From contig JAGTXO010000002.1 in the NCBI GenBank assembly GCA_019448385.1, positions 558,001-622,000 of the forward strand: a stretch of DNA of 64,000 bases. The letters are read 5' to 3'. Origin of the DNA: Diacronema lutheri (lineage: Eukaryota > Haptophyta > Pavlovophyceae > Pavlovales > Pavlovaceae). A model generated the notes under the pieces. That model made no database searches and was not told the origin of the DNA. It saw only the letters and a program-made list of their open reading frames with translations. This document shows positions 41,640 through 51,408 of the stretch, piece after piece; the first letter of the stretch is position 1; each line of letters begins with the position of its first letter. The translations under genes were made by a program, and so were the position numbers.

Positions 41640-42708
41640 CCTGCGCGCGAGCGCGGCGGCGCGTCAGGGGGGGGGGGGGGGGGGGGGGGGCGGGCTATGG
41701 AAGGGGCGGGCGCTCTATCCGGGCAACATTTTTCTCAGCGACCGTTACACACCATATCTCGCCGAGTTCTTCGCACCTGAAGACAAACTTGGTGCCAATC
41801 GACGCGGCTCGTCGAGGCGGACGCAGGGCCGCGCTCTCGGCCGTTTTTTCAATTCCGGGCCAAAGCCGAAAGGCTTTTGAACAGCTGCGAGGCACCGTGG
41901 TCCCCGTCGGCGCGGCGCGCGCCGGCGCGGCCGTGCCGGCCGGCAGCTTCGAAACGCCGGCTGCCTTGACGACGCCTGCCTTTGCCATCCAGGCTGCGCC
42001 CTCGCGCTCTGCTGGCCGCGCTCCGCGCGCCCCGCCGCCCCTGCCCATCGACTGCGCCGGCACCGCGAACAACGTACTTTTCGCCCCGGTCGGTGGGTTT
42101 GGGGGTGGCGGGGCGCGCGCGCACGGCCGCACGAGCGACGGCGGCGTGGCCTTCTCTACGACGAAACCTTCGCTTGCGACGGCTGCGCCCTCGCGCTCTG
42201 CTGGCCGCGCTCCGCGCGCCCCGCCGCCCCTGCCCATCGACTGCGCCGGCACCGCGAACAACGTACTTTTCGCCCCGGTCGGTGGGTTTGGGGGTGGCGG
42301 GGCGCGCGCGCACGGCCGCACGAGCGACGGCGGCGTGGCCTTCTCTACGACGAAACCTTCGCTTGCGACGGCTGCGCCCTCGCGCTCTGATGGCCGCGTT
42401 CCGCGCGCCCCGCCGCCCCTGCCCATCGACTGCGCCGGCACCGCGAACAACGTACTTTTCGCCCCGGTCGGTGGGTTTGGAGGTGGCGGGGCGCGCGCGC
42501 ACGGCCGCACGAGCGACGGCGGCGTGGCCTTCTCTACGACGAAATCTTCGCTTGCGACGGCTGCGCCCTCGCGCTCTGCTGGCCGCGCTCCGCGCGCCCC
42601 GCCGCCCCTGCCCATCGACTGCGCCGGCACCGCGAACAACGTACTTTTCGCCCCGGTCGGTGGGTTTGGGGGTGGCGGGGCGCGCGTGCGCGGCCACGCG
42701 GCCAGCAT
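41640..42708 (-). CDS. possible repeat-encoded protein, minus strand (doubtful)
   Basis: Across the repeat island both strands are open. The minus strand has two features that the plus strand lacks: a GTGCG donor after GTKFVF (41776), and a C24 run followed by CTGAC and a CGCGCAG acceptor ending at 41641. Together these look like a local-style intron. From an ATG at 42708 it would encode a 63-residue repeat containing TGAKSTLFAVPAQSMGRGGG and SEGFVVEKATPPS. The continuation beyond 41640 and the true start are unclear. It could equally be non-coding transposon sequence. Confidence 0.25.
41992..42700 (+). repeat. 189-bp tandem repeat, about 3.75 copies
   Basis: Copies start at 41992, 42181, 42370 and 42559 and differ by only a few substitutions. 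The unit length is a multiple of three (63 codons), and it is open on both strands in more than one frame. It lies inside the inverted-repeat-bounded element. Confidence 0.95.
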
Positions 42709-42985
42709 CGCGGCGCTTGCCACGCTGGCGGCTGGTGGCGGTGCGCTTCGCGGCGGCGGCAGGGGGCTGCGACGCGGCGGGGAGGGCGGCGGCTCGCTGG
42801 CGGCGGGCGTCGCGCTCTGCAGCGGCGGCGGGCGGCTTGGCGACGTGGCAGGCGGCGGCTCGGGGGTGGCGGTCGTCGCCGACGATCTTCGGGCCTCGGC
42901 GTGCGCGTGCGCGTCGGCCGGTGGTGTGACTGACGGCGGCCACCGGTGCGGCGGCGCGCGGGCGGCGGCGCGCGGTGGCTAGGCG

Positions 42986-43332
42986 CGTGTGGGCCTTTGG
43001 GCCTGCTCCGCCTGGCGCCTCGCTGCGCACTTCCTGACCCCATCTGTTGACCCGTCGGAAAGCGTCGTTAGTATTCTATCTGAACACGCCACATTTCAAG
43101 ACTAACGACGCTTACAGGCGGGTCAGCAGGGGGGACAAACGGAGCGAGCGAAAGAGAGCGCGCAACGTCGGGCCGAAGTCAGGGCGTCGACCCTGTGCAC
43201 GCCGGCAGCGGGGACGGCCGGGACGGCAAATACTAACGACGCTTCCGACGGGTCAACAGATGGGGTCAGGAAGTGCGGGGTCAGGAAGTGCGCAGCGAGG
43301 CGCCAGGCAGAGCAGGCCCAAAGGCCCACACG
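42986..43332. repeat. fold-back palindrome with about 90-bp arms
   Basis: Left arm 42986-43075 and right arm 43229-43332 are inverted copies. They differ by one or two substitutions, a 1-bp gap and a roughly 15-bp internal duplication in the right arm. The loop of about 153 bp contains a third partial copy of the ACTAACGACGCTT core (43102-43130) and the right end of the putative transposon. A degenerate fourth copy (AGCGCCGTTAGTATT) lies near 43410. It is probably a MITE-like fold-back element. Confidence 0.85.
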
Positions 43333-43533
43333 AATGAGTGCATTTTTTCGACGACATTGGTGGCTACTCGATCCCCCGCAGCTGGTGCTGACCCCGCTGT
43401 CCTGACGTAAGCGCCGTTAGTATTTTTTTGAAAATTAATTCAGTTTTTCGAAACGTGTCTCGCGTGGCGCGCGCCGCGCGCCTCGTGCACCGAGGCTGCG
43501 CAGCGTGCCTACCGCGTGCCACAGACTTGCTGA
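43333..43533. other. AT-richer spacer downstream of DGAT2
   Basis: Contains a locally AT-rich stretch (43416-43450) unusual for this window, the degenerate repeat copy noted nearby, and no recognised gene. It probably includes the 3' UTR of the minus-strand DGAT2 gene. Confidence 0.5.
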
Positions 43534-44750
43534 TCAAATGATTCGCAGGCACACCTGGCTCATGCCCATGGCCGCCTTGTGCGTCTCAAAGAGCGCTCGC
43601 ATGGCCACCACAAACTGCCCGTGGTACTCGCGCACCATCTCGGGCGGCGGCGAGCCGTCGGCGGGCAGGCCCGCAGGCAGAGGCAGCGGCTTGCCGATGA
43701 CCGTCGTGAGCGTGCGCGGCCGAGGCGGGCCAAACGGGATGGCGCCGAGGCCCCAGAAAACGCCCGGCAGGAAGCCGATCGTGCGCGCGATGCGCTCGGC
43801 GATTGGCCCGCGCATGAAGCGATGCGAATACGTGCCCGCGAGACCAAACGTGAATGCGGGAACGGCCTGAGCCACAGTGCGCCACCGCCGGGGCCGGGCC
43901 GGGGGGGGGGGGGGGGGGAGGGGGGGGGAAGGAGGGGGGGGCGCGCAAAGAGCATGGACGATGAGCGAAGGGTGGGCGGGCGCGCCCTCGCCCACGGCCG
44001 TGCGCGCGGGCGCGGCCGGGCGTGCGGCCGCGCGCGCTGCGCTCGCGCCGCTCGCACCGGCGTCCTGTGCTGCAGCGCGAGCTTTGCGAAGCCGAGGCGC
44101 GCGTTGAGGAAGAGCACCACCTCATTCTCCCGCTCGAGGTGAATCACCTCCTGCACGCCGCCCGGGCAGAAGCAGACGGACGTGCCGCGCTGCAATAGCC
44201 GGCTGAAGGTCGCGCGATCGACCGAGTGCGCGGAGAGCATGCTGTACACCGACTTCATGCCCGGCAGGCGGAAGACGGCGGACGTCATCAGGCCGGCGCA
44301 CACGTGGCCGGGGATCCAGTCGAGGGTCGCGTGGAACGCGAGCATCGAGACGGGAAGCACATCGTGCGGCTCGAGAGCAAAAATGAGCGGCGATCCCGAG
44401 TCGCGGATCGCGTGCACGTCCTCAAACAGCACGCGCATCGCAAAGTACTCGGCAGCGCGCCGGACAATCCACCGGCCAATCGTCGAGCCGAACATCTGCA
44501 CCCCCGCGTCGCGCGGCAGTGCGAAAAGGAGGGCATAGAAGCCGACGAGACAGCCTAGTGCTGTGCGCCATCTGAGCCACGCGAGGGCACAGGCGAGCAC
44601 GACCGAGAACCAGTAGTTGGCGATCCAGCCGAGCCATAGCCAGACGGCGACGACGTTAGCGATGCCCACCTTGGGCCGCGCCGTCGCGCTGCCCACCTTC
44701 GTTTGCAGAGCCGTTGTGGTGAGCGGCGTGGAGTTGTCCGCGATGCGCAT
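43534..44750 (-). CDS. diacylglycerol O-acyltransferase 2 family enzyme
   Basis: ER enzyme that makes triacylglycerol from diacylglycerol and acyl-CoA. Exons are 44750-44058 and 43866-43534, giving 341 aa, typical for the family. N-terminal membrane segments (ANVVAVWLWLGWIANYW, LGCLVGFYALLFAL) precede the active-site block LIFALEPHDVLPVSM. These are followed by PGMKSVYSMLSAHSVDR, VCFCPGGVQEVIHLERENEV and GFAKLALQHRTP, then VPAFTFGLAGTYSHRF from exon 2. The EPH motif is intact. The intron (44057-43867) contains long C runs on the sense strand just upstream of the acceptor. DGAT1 has a different fold and is excluded. Confidence 0.92.
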
Positions 44751-45059
44751 GGTTCACGCCTGTCAACGGCCTTGGCCCCTCCTGCGGTCCTCAAGCTGCT
44801 TGGCGAACTCGTCGTGCGCTCCTTGGCTTGGTCGGTCCCAAAAAGCCCCCCCTCTCCCTTGATTCCTTTGTCCTTGCCTCCCTCCTTCGGGCGCGGCGCA
44901 CGGGTTCAAACGCCATGCTCGACGCCGAGCGAGCTCTCGCGTCGATCAGGTGCGGCGGAGCGCACCGCCCGGCGCGTGCTCCGCCGCTGCCGTGCTGCGC
45001 TTACGCCGAAGAGCCCGCATGTTTGCCCACTCCGCACGCCGCGCAGGAAGCGGCACGCC
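44751..45059. other. divergent promoter region between DGAT2 and an orphan gene
   Basis: About 309 bp with C- and T-rich pyrimidine patches on the plus strand (44846-44885). I see no TATA element or conserved coding sequence. It should drive both flanking genes. Confidence 0.5.
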
Positions 45060-47442
45060 ATGAAGGCCGAGGAAGGCCACGCCACGAGGGCCGACGCCGT
45101 GATCGGCGCCACGAGCCCCAGCGAAGCGGTCGGCGGCGCGATGCCGGCGCGCCACCAGTGGCTACCCGCGCTCTCCATGACGACAGTGCAGCACCTGCCC
45201 GGTGGGTCGAGCGACGGCTCGCGCCAACCATCGCCCATCACGCCCGGCATCGACGAGCCGCGCACCCTCAAGCCGCCGCGGCCCGACGTTTGGGGGCTCA
45301 GGGAAACGTGCGCGGCGGCTGCAGCGACGCCCGCTGCGCGCCGCCAGCTCGCGCCGGTGCTGCGCGCGCACCGTTTTCAGGCGAGCCAGCTCATTGCGCC
45401 GGAGTGGGATCTCGGCTTTGCGCCAGCTTCGATCGCTGCGCCGAGTGGCACGCACAGCACATCGTCGCATCCGCCTGCACAGTCAATCACCGCCGCGCTC
45501 GGCGCGAGCCTGATCCCACGGTGGGGCATGCAGCGCACTGCGTCCGCCGGCCCGCGCATCGCACTGCACGGGCTGCCCGCGGGCTGGCAGCAGCACCCGC
45601 ATCGCTCGGCACGGGAGGCCGACGACGAGAGTAATGGTGGCGCTGGCGAGGACACGCGCGCCGCGCAGCCGCATGCGCGGGAGCCCGCCGTGCATGCGCC
45701 GCTCGAGGCAACCGCAGGGCACCAGCCGGCGCCGACGCACAAAGGCGCGCGCGTCGCGAGCGCGCCGGCCTATCGCATCCCCGGCGTTCAGCCCCGGCTA
45801 CGACCACCACTCATCGGCGGCAGCCCCGCGCGATCCGGCCTATCGCAGCCCCGGCTCACGCCAAAGGCTGCGCCGGCGCTCAGCATGCTCATCCTCTCGC
45901 CGGTGCCTGATTCTCTCGCGCGCCTCGGTGCGGATCGCGCGGCGCATCGCTACGACCAGTGCGGACCATCTGCCGCCGATGAGCGGTGTGCCGAGCCAGA
46001 CGTGCCCGCAAGCGCCAGCCCGGTCGACGTCTTGTTTGCGACACCCACGCATCAAGGCTGGATCGGGGACGGCGCGGCGAGCGGCGGCATGCGCGCCACG
46101 TCGCCCGTTCGCGCCATGGCGCCCTTGAGCCCTGCCCTTGCGGGCGCCTTTGGCCGCGACGAGAGGCCGCATCCGGCGGGAGGCCAGGGTGCGTTGGATG
46201 GCTCGGCGTTGGGCGAGCCCGGCACGCCCGCGATGGACACACCGGCCTGCAGCTCGCTCAACGCCGCGCGCGCGGTGCGTGCCCCGCGCTTGGACAACTC
46301 GCTTACCGGCAGGCGTCCGCCGAAGCCGCGCGACGCCGAGAACGAGGCCTTCGAGCGTCCCCGTGCGGTGCAGCGCCGCCAAGGCGCGCTTACCAATGGG
46401 TCCGGAGAGCATCGGGCCGCGCGGGACGGCGCGACGGCGCACGAGCTCCCGCGTGCTCAAAGTGCGCGTGCGCTAGACCCGCTCGTGGCAACGCTTAGCG
46501 CGCCCAGACGCGCGCGCGCGCGCGAGGGCGTGGCCAGCGCGCGCGCAATTGCGCGCGGCGGTGGCGTACACCTGGACGCGGCGGCCAAGCCGCGTGCGCG
46601 GCGCGCGCTGCACGGCCAAAGCAAGCAGCGCACCGCAGCGGGTGCGCAACGCTGCGCAGACGAAGCAGCCGCCGCTTCCATCGTGGGCGCCTCCGCCGCC
46701 GTGGCGACGGCGGGCCCAGCGCAGGACGGGGTCAATGCGTCCCACGACTGGCTTGTGCAGAAGCAGTTTGAGCTCATGCTCATGATCCGCTGCAAGGTCA
46801 ATTCGACCATGGTATGCGCGCGGTGCGGTGCGGTACGGCACAGCGCCGCGCCCGATTCGCGCTCACCCAAACATCTCGCCCGCCTGCGAGCGCATGTGCG
46901 GGGTGTGACGCCGTGCGTAGGCGTTGCAGCAGCTGCGCTCTCGCGTGCTCGAGCTCTCGACCTTCATCGCGCGTGTGGGCGACGCCGCTCGCAGCGGCTC
47001 GATCGACAAGGCGCACATCGTGCAAGAGCTGCTCACGCGTGGGCAGAGCGCGCAGCTCCCCTTTGACTTGCAGGCCGGGACGTCAATCCCCATGCACCAG
47101 GTGCGTGCACAATGGGCTCGTCGCGCGCGCGCGCCGCGCTCACGCTTGCGTCTGGACAACCGTGTGGACCGCCAAGCGCGCACCGCGCAGGCCAAGGTGC
47201 TCGACCGGAGCGCGCGGCTGCACGACCTCCACCTCGAGGAGTTGCTCGGCGAGGAGCTTGCAGGCATGGTGAGCGCGATGGGCGAGCTACGCCAGCTGCT
47301 CAAGGTGAAGGTTGAAGACGGGAACGATTTTCTGATGGCGGAGCGCACAATCGATGAGCTCGTCCACTTCTTTGGCCGGCTGGGCGAGGTGGCCGCCCAG
47401 CGCGGGTGCGGCGAGTACGAGCTTTTTGCGTCGCTGCGGTGA
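45060..47442 (+). CDS. unrecognised protein with disordered N-terminus and helical C-terminus
   Basis: About 727 residues. Proposed exons are 45060-46811, 46921-47100 and 47191-47442. The first 540 residues are Ala/Pro/Arg-rich and look disordered. From about residue 565 the sequence becomes helical across the exon joins: HDWLVQKQFELMLMIRCKVN, LQQLRSRVLELSTFIARVGD, HIVQELLTRGQSAQLPF, RLHDLHLEELLGEELAGMVS and AERTIDELVHFFGRLGEVAA. The 46812 donor is GTATGC, and the acceptor may be at 46920 or nine bases later. The conserved-looking C-terminus suggests a complex subunit, but no family was recognised. Confidence 0.6.
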
Positions 47443-47542
47443 TTGCCGCCTCACCTGAAACGTGCCACCCCGCCGCCCACCAGTTGCAGCGCGAAACGGA
47501 GCGGCAAGAAAGTGGAGCGAGGGCGGGAAACCGGAAGGGAAA

Positions 47543-49993
47543 ATGGGGCGGGCCCTGTTGTCGATTGAGCGTGGCGGGTGCGCGCGCTCGCGCGTGCTCA
47601 TCCCGCCCCGCTCGAACGTATCGAGCCTTGTCGCGCTGGCGAGTTTTGCCGCCACGGATGGCAGAGCGGCGAGCGGCGCGCCCCGCGCCGGCGCATGCGA
47701 CGTGCTCTTCGCCATGCACCCGGACCTTGACGATCTGCGCGCGCGTGCCGTGGAGGCGCTCGAGGCGAGCTGCGCGTTCGAGTTCGGCGCGAATGGCCGC
47801 CAGTTTTTGCCCGAGCTACTCGTGCCGAGCTACCTCGCCAGCCACCCGTGCCGCACGCCGTGGCCCGCGCACGAGCCGCAGCCGCCGGCTGCAGCCACGT
47901 CTGCCCAGCCGATCTTGCGCATCATCGCCGCGCCCGCGCGCGCGATCTCGATGCTCGGCGCGGAGCGGGCCGCGCCGCTGCGAGCGAGGCTGTGGGAGCT
48001 GCTCGCGTTGCTCGTCCGATCGGCTCCGTTCGCGCGCTCGCCCAATCTGCACGTGCTGCTGCACACGTCGACGGCAAAAGTGCGGCAGCTCTTCGGCAAG
48101 GACAATGCGCGCGCGCTCGAGCAGGCGCGCGGGATCATCAAGCTGTCGTTCGAGGGGCCCGGTGGAGATCGACGGTTAGGCGCGCTCGTGCCCACCGCGC
48201 GCACCGCCGTGCTGCCCTACTTTGCGGAGCACCCGCAGCACGTGCACGCGGCGCTGCGCGCGCTCGATGCCGGCGCGGCACCGGCGGCGCTCGTCGCCGC
48301 GTTCGCGCGCGAGGGCGAGGCCGCCGGCGCGGGCGCGCGCGTGTACATGCGCGCCTCTTCCGCGCGCGAGTATGGCAGCGCGCGGAGCAACGTGCGCACG
48401 AGGCTCGTCGCGGCGTTCGCGCGCGAGCGCGGCGCGGACGTGCGCGTGCGCACCCGCCTCGACGATGAGAGCAGCGCGACGCAACAGGCGGCCCTGCTCG
48501 CGACGGCGCGCGCGATGGGCAACTCGACATTCTGCCTCGTGCCGCGCGGCATCACCGCCTCCTCGCGCCGCCTGTACGAGGCCATTCTGTACGGCTGCGT
48601 GCCGGTGATCGTGTCCGACAGTTTCGCCCTCCCGTTCACCGCCCTCCCGTCGGCGCTCGCGCGCCGCTGGGCGGCGGCCGTGCTGCGCCACCCCGAGGCG
48701 GCGCTCGACGAGCTGCCCGCGCGACTGCGCGCCGTGCCGCCCGGCGCGATCGATCGGCTGCGCGCGGCGGGCGCGTCGCTCCGCGCGCAGCTCGCGTATG
48801 TCGCACCGCCGGGCGGGCCGCGCCTCGACGATGGCACCGGCGCGTTCGCTTCACGCGCCATCGTCGCGCAGCTGAGCGCGTTGGCACTCGCCGCGGCGCC
48901 TGGCGCGCGCAGCGCCGATGCCACCGCGCGCTTCGCCGCGCCTCCGTCGGCGCCGCTCGTGCCCGCCGAGCTGGCGGCCGCCGTGTTGAGAGCCCGCCTC
49001 CTCATACTCACCGTCTGCTCGCCTTCGCCTGCGCTCGGGGGCGCGCTCGAGCACAAGCGGCCGACGCGGCCGACGGCGTGCGTGCGCTGGCTGCGCTCGC
49101 TCAGGCGCGCCGGGTACACGGGACCCGTCGCCGTGCTCGCCTCCATGCGCGCCGACCCGCTGCTCGTGCGCGCCGCCGCGCCGCGCGCCGTCAACGAGTC
49201 CACTGCGCGCCACGGGGTTGAGCTGTCGCACGCCACGTGGCTGCTCGACGAGCTCGACGCGCGCCTGCCTCAAGCTGCGCAGCCGATGCGCGGCGCGCCT
49301 GACGCGCGCGCGCTCTCGGGCAACCAGCTCCGCCTCGTCTGGTACGCGCACGTGATGGAAGAGCTCGAGCGCGCCGCGCCCGGCGCGCGCGTGCTCGCCG
49401 TCGATGCGCGCGACGTCGTCTTCCAAGCGGAGCCGATCAGCGCGCTCGAGCGCGCGGCGCGCGTGGCGCGCGCGGACGCGTCGTGCGCCATCGTGCTCGT
49501 CGCCGACTGCCACGCGTGCACCGCGCGCACCGACCCCTACTTCCAGCGGCACGGCATGCGCTGTCTCGCGCGCGCTTCGCTCGATGCCGTTGGCGACACC
49601 AACCCACCGCTCAACGGCGGCATCGTCCTCGGCTCGCCTGCGGCCCTCCGGCGCCTTTACGTACGCGCGGCCGCGCTCGCGGCCGCGCAGGAGACGCAAT
49701 GCCGTGCGGACGGCCGCGACCAGCATTTGCTCACCGCCGCGGCCTTTGCCCTGCAGCGTGCACTGCGGCTTGAAAGTGGCTCGGCGGCGGTGTGCGTCCT
49801 TCCAAACGATCCGTCCACGCAGTCGGCCGCGGCCAACTTGGGCGTCAACAACCGCGTCAAAGGGCTGCTCGCAATCTCGGCCACGACGGGCTTTGTGGAG
49901 AGTGTGCCGCTGCGCGAGCCAATCGCCCTGCTGCACCAGTTTGACCGGCGGAGAAACATCGACGCCTTCATCAACGCACGCGCGAACGCGTGA
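47543..49993 (+). CDS. two-domain glycosyltransferase (exostosin GT47 plus second GT)
   Basis: An 816-residue intronless protein. The first half resembles exostosin/GT47: LHVLLHTSTAKVRQLF, KLSFEGPGGDRR and FCLVPRGITASSRRLYEAIL, then GCVPVIVSDSFALPF, the usual nucleotide-sugar site. The second half looks like a separate transferase with an acidic VLAVDARDVVFQAEP motif for metal and sugar nucleotide, and NPPLNGGIVLGSPAALRRL. I see no convincing signal anchor at the chosen ATG, although such enzymes usually sit in the Golgi; an upstream exon may be missing. Substrates are unknown. Algal wall, scale or glycoprotein glycans are plausible. Confidence 0.8.
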   Translation: MGRALLSIERGGCARSRVLIPPRSNVSSLVALASFAATDGRAASGAPRAGACDVLFAMHPDLDDLRARAVEALEASCAFEFGANGRQFLPELLVPSYLASHPCRTPWPAHEPQPPAAATSAQPILRIIAAPARAISMLGAERAAPLRARLWELLALLVRSAPFARSPNLHVLLHTSTAKVRQLFGKDNARALEQARGIIKLSFEGPGGDRRLGALVPTARTAVLPYFAEHPQHVHAALRALDAGAAPAALVAAFAREGEAAGAGARVYMRASSAREYGSARSNVRTRLVAAFARERGADVRVRTRLDDESSATQQAALLATARAMGNSTFCLVPRGITASSRRLYEAILYGCVPVIVSDSFALPFTALPSALARRWAAAVLRHPEAALDELPARLRAVPPGAIDRLRAAGASLRAQLAYVAPPGGPRLDDGTGAFASRAIVAQLSALALAAAPGARSADATARFAAPPSAPLVPAELAAAVLRARLLILTVCSPSPALGGALEHKRPTRPTACVRWLRSLRRAGYTGPVAVLASMRADPLLVRAAAPRAVNESTARHGVELSHATWLLDELDARLPQAAQPMRGAPDARALSGNQLRLVWYAHVMEELERAAPGARVLAVDARDVVFQAEPISALERAARVARADASCAIVLVADCHACTARTDPYFQRHGMRCLARASLDAVGDTNPPLNGGIVLGSPAALRRLYVRAAALAAAQETQCRADGRDQHLLTAAAFALQRALRLESGSAAVCVLPNDPSTQSAAANLGVNNRVKGLLAISATTGFVESVPLREPIALLHQFDRRRNIDAFINARANA

Positions 49994-50095
49994 CTGCTTC
50001 CGGCGCGCGGATTCCAAGGCCAGTTGCGTGCAGCGATGCGAAACGTCCCAATTGGTGTGTGTCACGATCAGGCTCCACGCACGTGCGGGATGTAC

Positions 50096-50130
50096 ACGCG
50101 CGTATGTGTGTGTGGTGTGTGTGTGTCATG
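50096..50130 (+). repeat. GT microsatellite
   Basis: An imperfect (GT)n run with interruptions in the convergent spacer between the glycosyltransferase and the oxidoreductase. Confidence 0.85.
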
Positions 50131-50199
50131 GTGTGCACGTCAGCTCGCAGCCCGGATCGAGGGGTGAGCGCGCTGCGGATGGGGGGCGACGAGCTCGCC

Positions 50200-51384
50200 T
50201 CACACGACGCGGCCGCCGCGCCGGGCGAACGCGAGCAGCAGCGCGAGCGCCGCGAGGATGCGCGAGGAGAACGGCCATGCGTGGACGAGCGCGCGCGCGC
50301 GCACGAGGAACGAGTCCGTGCGCGGGTAGATGACGCCGAGCTGCACGCGGATCGAATCGAGCAGCCGCGCCATTTCGAGGCTTGTCTGCAGCGGCCACTC
50401 GGGACACTCCGTCGCGCCCGCTCCGAGCAGCTGCTGCACGCGTGCGATCTCATATGTGAAGCCCAAAGAGTTCACAAAGCTCGTCGGGCCGGCGGACCGC
50501 GCACCCGCGTCGGGCAGCGGAAAGTCGAGCGTGAGAGGCGCGACGCCGTCCACCTCGACGACGAGCTGCGTTGGGCAGTGCGTCGGCCACAGGCTGAGCC
50601 TCCCCTTGGTGCCCTGATAGAGCGTCACCTCGCGCGTCTGCGTGCGCATCGAGTATGTGAGGGACGCGATTCGCGGCTGCCGGCCGTGCTCGCGCGCGCT
50701 CGCGCTGTCCGAGCCGTACTTGAGCGCGATCACGCCGCACGAGTCGGCGCCCGTCGGCTCCTTCCAACCGAGCGCGCGCACCTCGGACGGCGCGCAGCCC
50801 CAGATGAACCCAGCGGCAGACAAGCAGTAGATGCCAATGTCGAGCAGGCCGCCGCCGCCCATCTCAAGGTTGTAGAGGCGAGAGGCCTCGCTCACCTTGC
50901 TCGCAAAGCCAAAGTCGGAGATGACCTCCACGACGTCGCCGATCTCGCCCGCGCGCATCAGCTCGAGTGCCTTGACCGTCGCCGGGAAGAAGCGCGACCA
51001 GAGCCCCTCCATCAGGAACACGCGCTTCTCGCGCGCGAGCGCGACGAGCGATGCCACCTCTCCGGCGTTCATGCACATGGGCTTCTCGCAGAGGACGTGC
51101 TTGCCCGCCGCGAGCATGACGCGCGCGCACTCGTAATGGCCCGGGTGGATCACGCCGACGTAGACGATGTCGACCGACGGGTCGGCCGCGAGCGCCGCGT
51201 ACGAGCCGTGCGATCGCTGCGCGTCGTGCTTCGCCGCAAAGTCCTTGGCCTTGGCGAGCGAGCGGGCGGCAACGGCCACGAGCTTGGCGCCGGGCGTGAT
51301 GCGCAAGGCCTCGCAAAAGTCCCCGGAGATGAGCCCGGCGCCGGCGACGCCCCACCGCGTCTCGCGCGTTGACACAGCCGCCAT
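50200..51384 (-). CDS. Gfo/Idh/MocA family oxidoreductase with C-terminal membrane segment
   Basis: NAD(P)-dependent sugar or dihydrodiol dehydrogenase, 394 aa, intronless. The Rossmann motif starts at residue 10 (TRWGVAGAGLISGDFCEAL), so the ATG is secure. Also seen are VDIVYVGVIHPGHYECARVM, AAGKHVLCEKPMCMNAGE with the catalytic EKP, LMEGLWSRFFPATVKALEL and GGGGLLDIGIYCLS, all typical of the dimeric dihydrodiol dehydrogenase group. The last 30 residues (FSSRILAALALLLAFARRGG) look like a tail anchor, which is unusual in the family. The start lies 24 bp from the divergent GalT-like gene. Confidence 0.9.
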   Translation of the reverse strand: MAAVSTRETRWGVAGAGLISGDFCEALRITPGAKLVAVAARSLAKAKDFAAKHDAQRSHGSYAALAADPSVDIVYVGVIHPGHYECARVMLAAGKHVLCEKPMCMNAGEVASLVALAREKRVFLMEGLWSRFFPATVKALELMRAGEIGDVVEVISDFGFASKVSEASRLYNLEMGGGGLLDIGIYCLSAAGFIWGCAPSEVRALGWKEPTGADSCGVIALKYGSDSASAREHGRQPRIASLTYSMRTQTREVTLYQGTKGRLSLWPTHCPTQLVVEVDGVAPLTLDFPLPDAGARSAGPTSFVNSLGFTYEIARVQQLLGAGATECPEWPLQTSLEMARLLDSIRVQLGVIYPRTDSFLVRARALVHAWPFSSRILAALALLLAFARRGGRVV

Positions 51385-51408
51385 GGCGATGGGGGCGCGG
51401 ACGGGCCG

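Larger units (their letters stand above)
41223..43093. mobile_element. putative DNA-transposon-like element bounded by inverted repeats
   Basis: The left end (41223-41245) and the right end (43071-43093) are inverted copies, TGTGGCGTGTCCAGATAGAA and on, matching at 22 of 23 positions. TTT flanks both sides, which could be a 3-bp target duplication or chance. An inverted subterminal copy of the CAGATAGAA core lies near 41300, and a weaker one near 41712. No transposase was recognised; the interior is a 189-bp tandem repeat. It is most simply a non-autonomous element, but the pairing rests on one sequence only. Confidence 0.45.

Noticed and set aside
41495-42982. Plus-strand open frame of 495 codons over the 189-bp repeats
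   Set aside because: Both strands are equally open, there is no known domain, and the local splice-like signals are on the other strand. I kept it as a repeat only.
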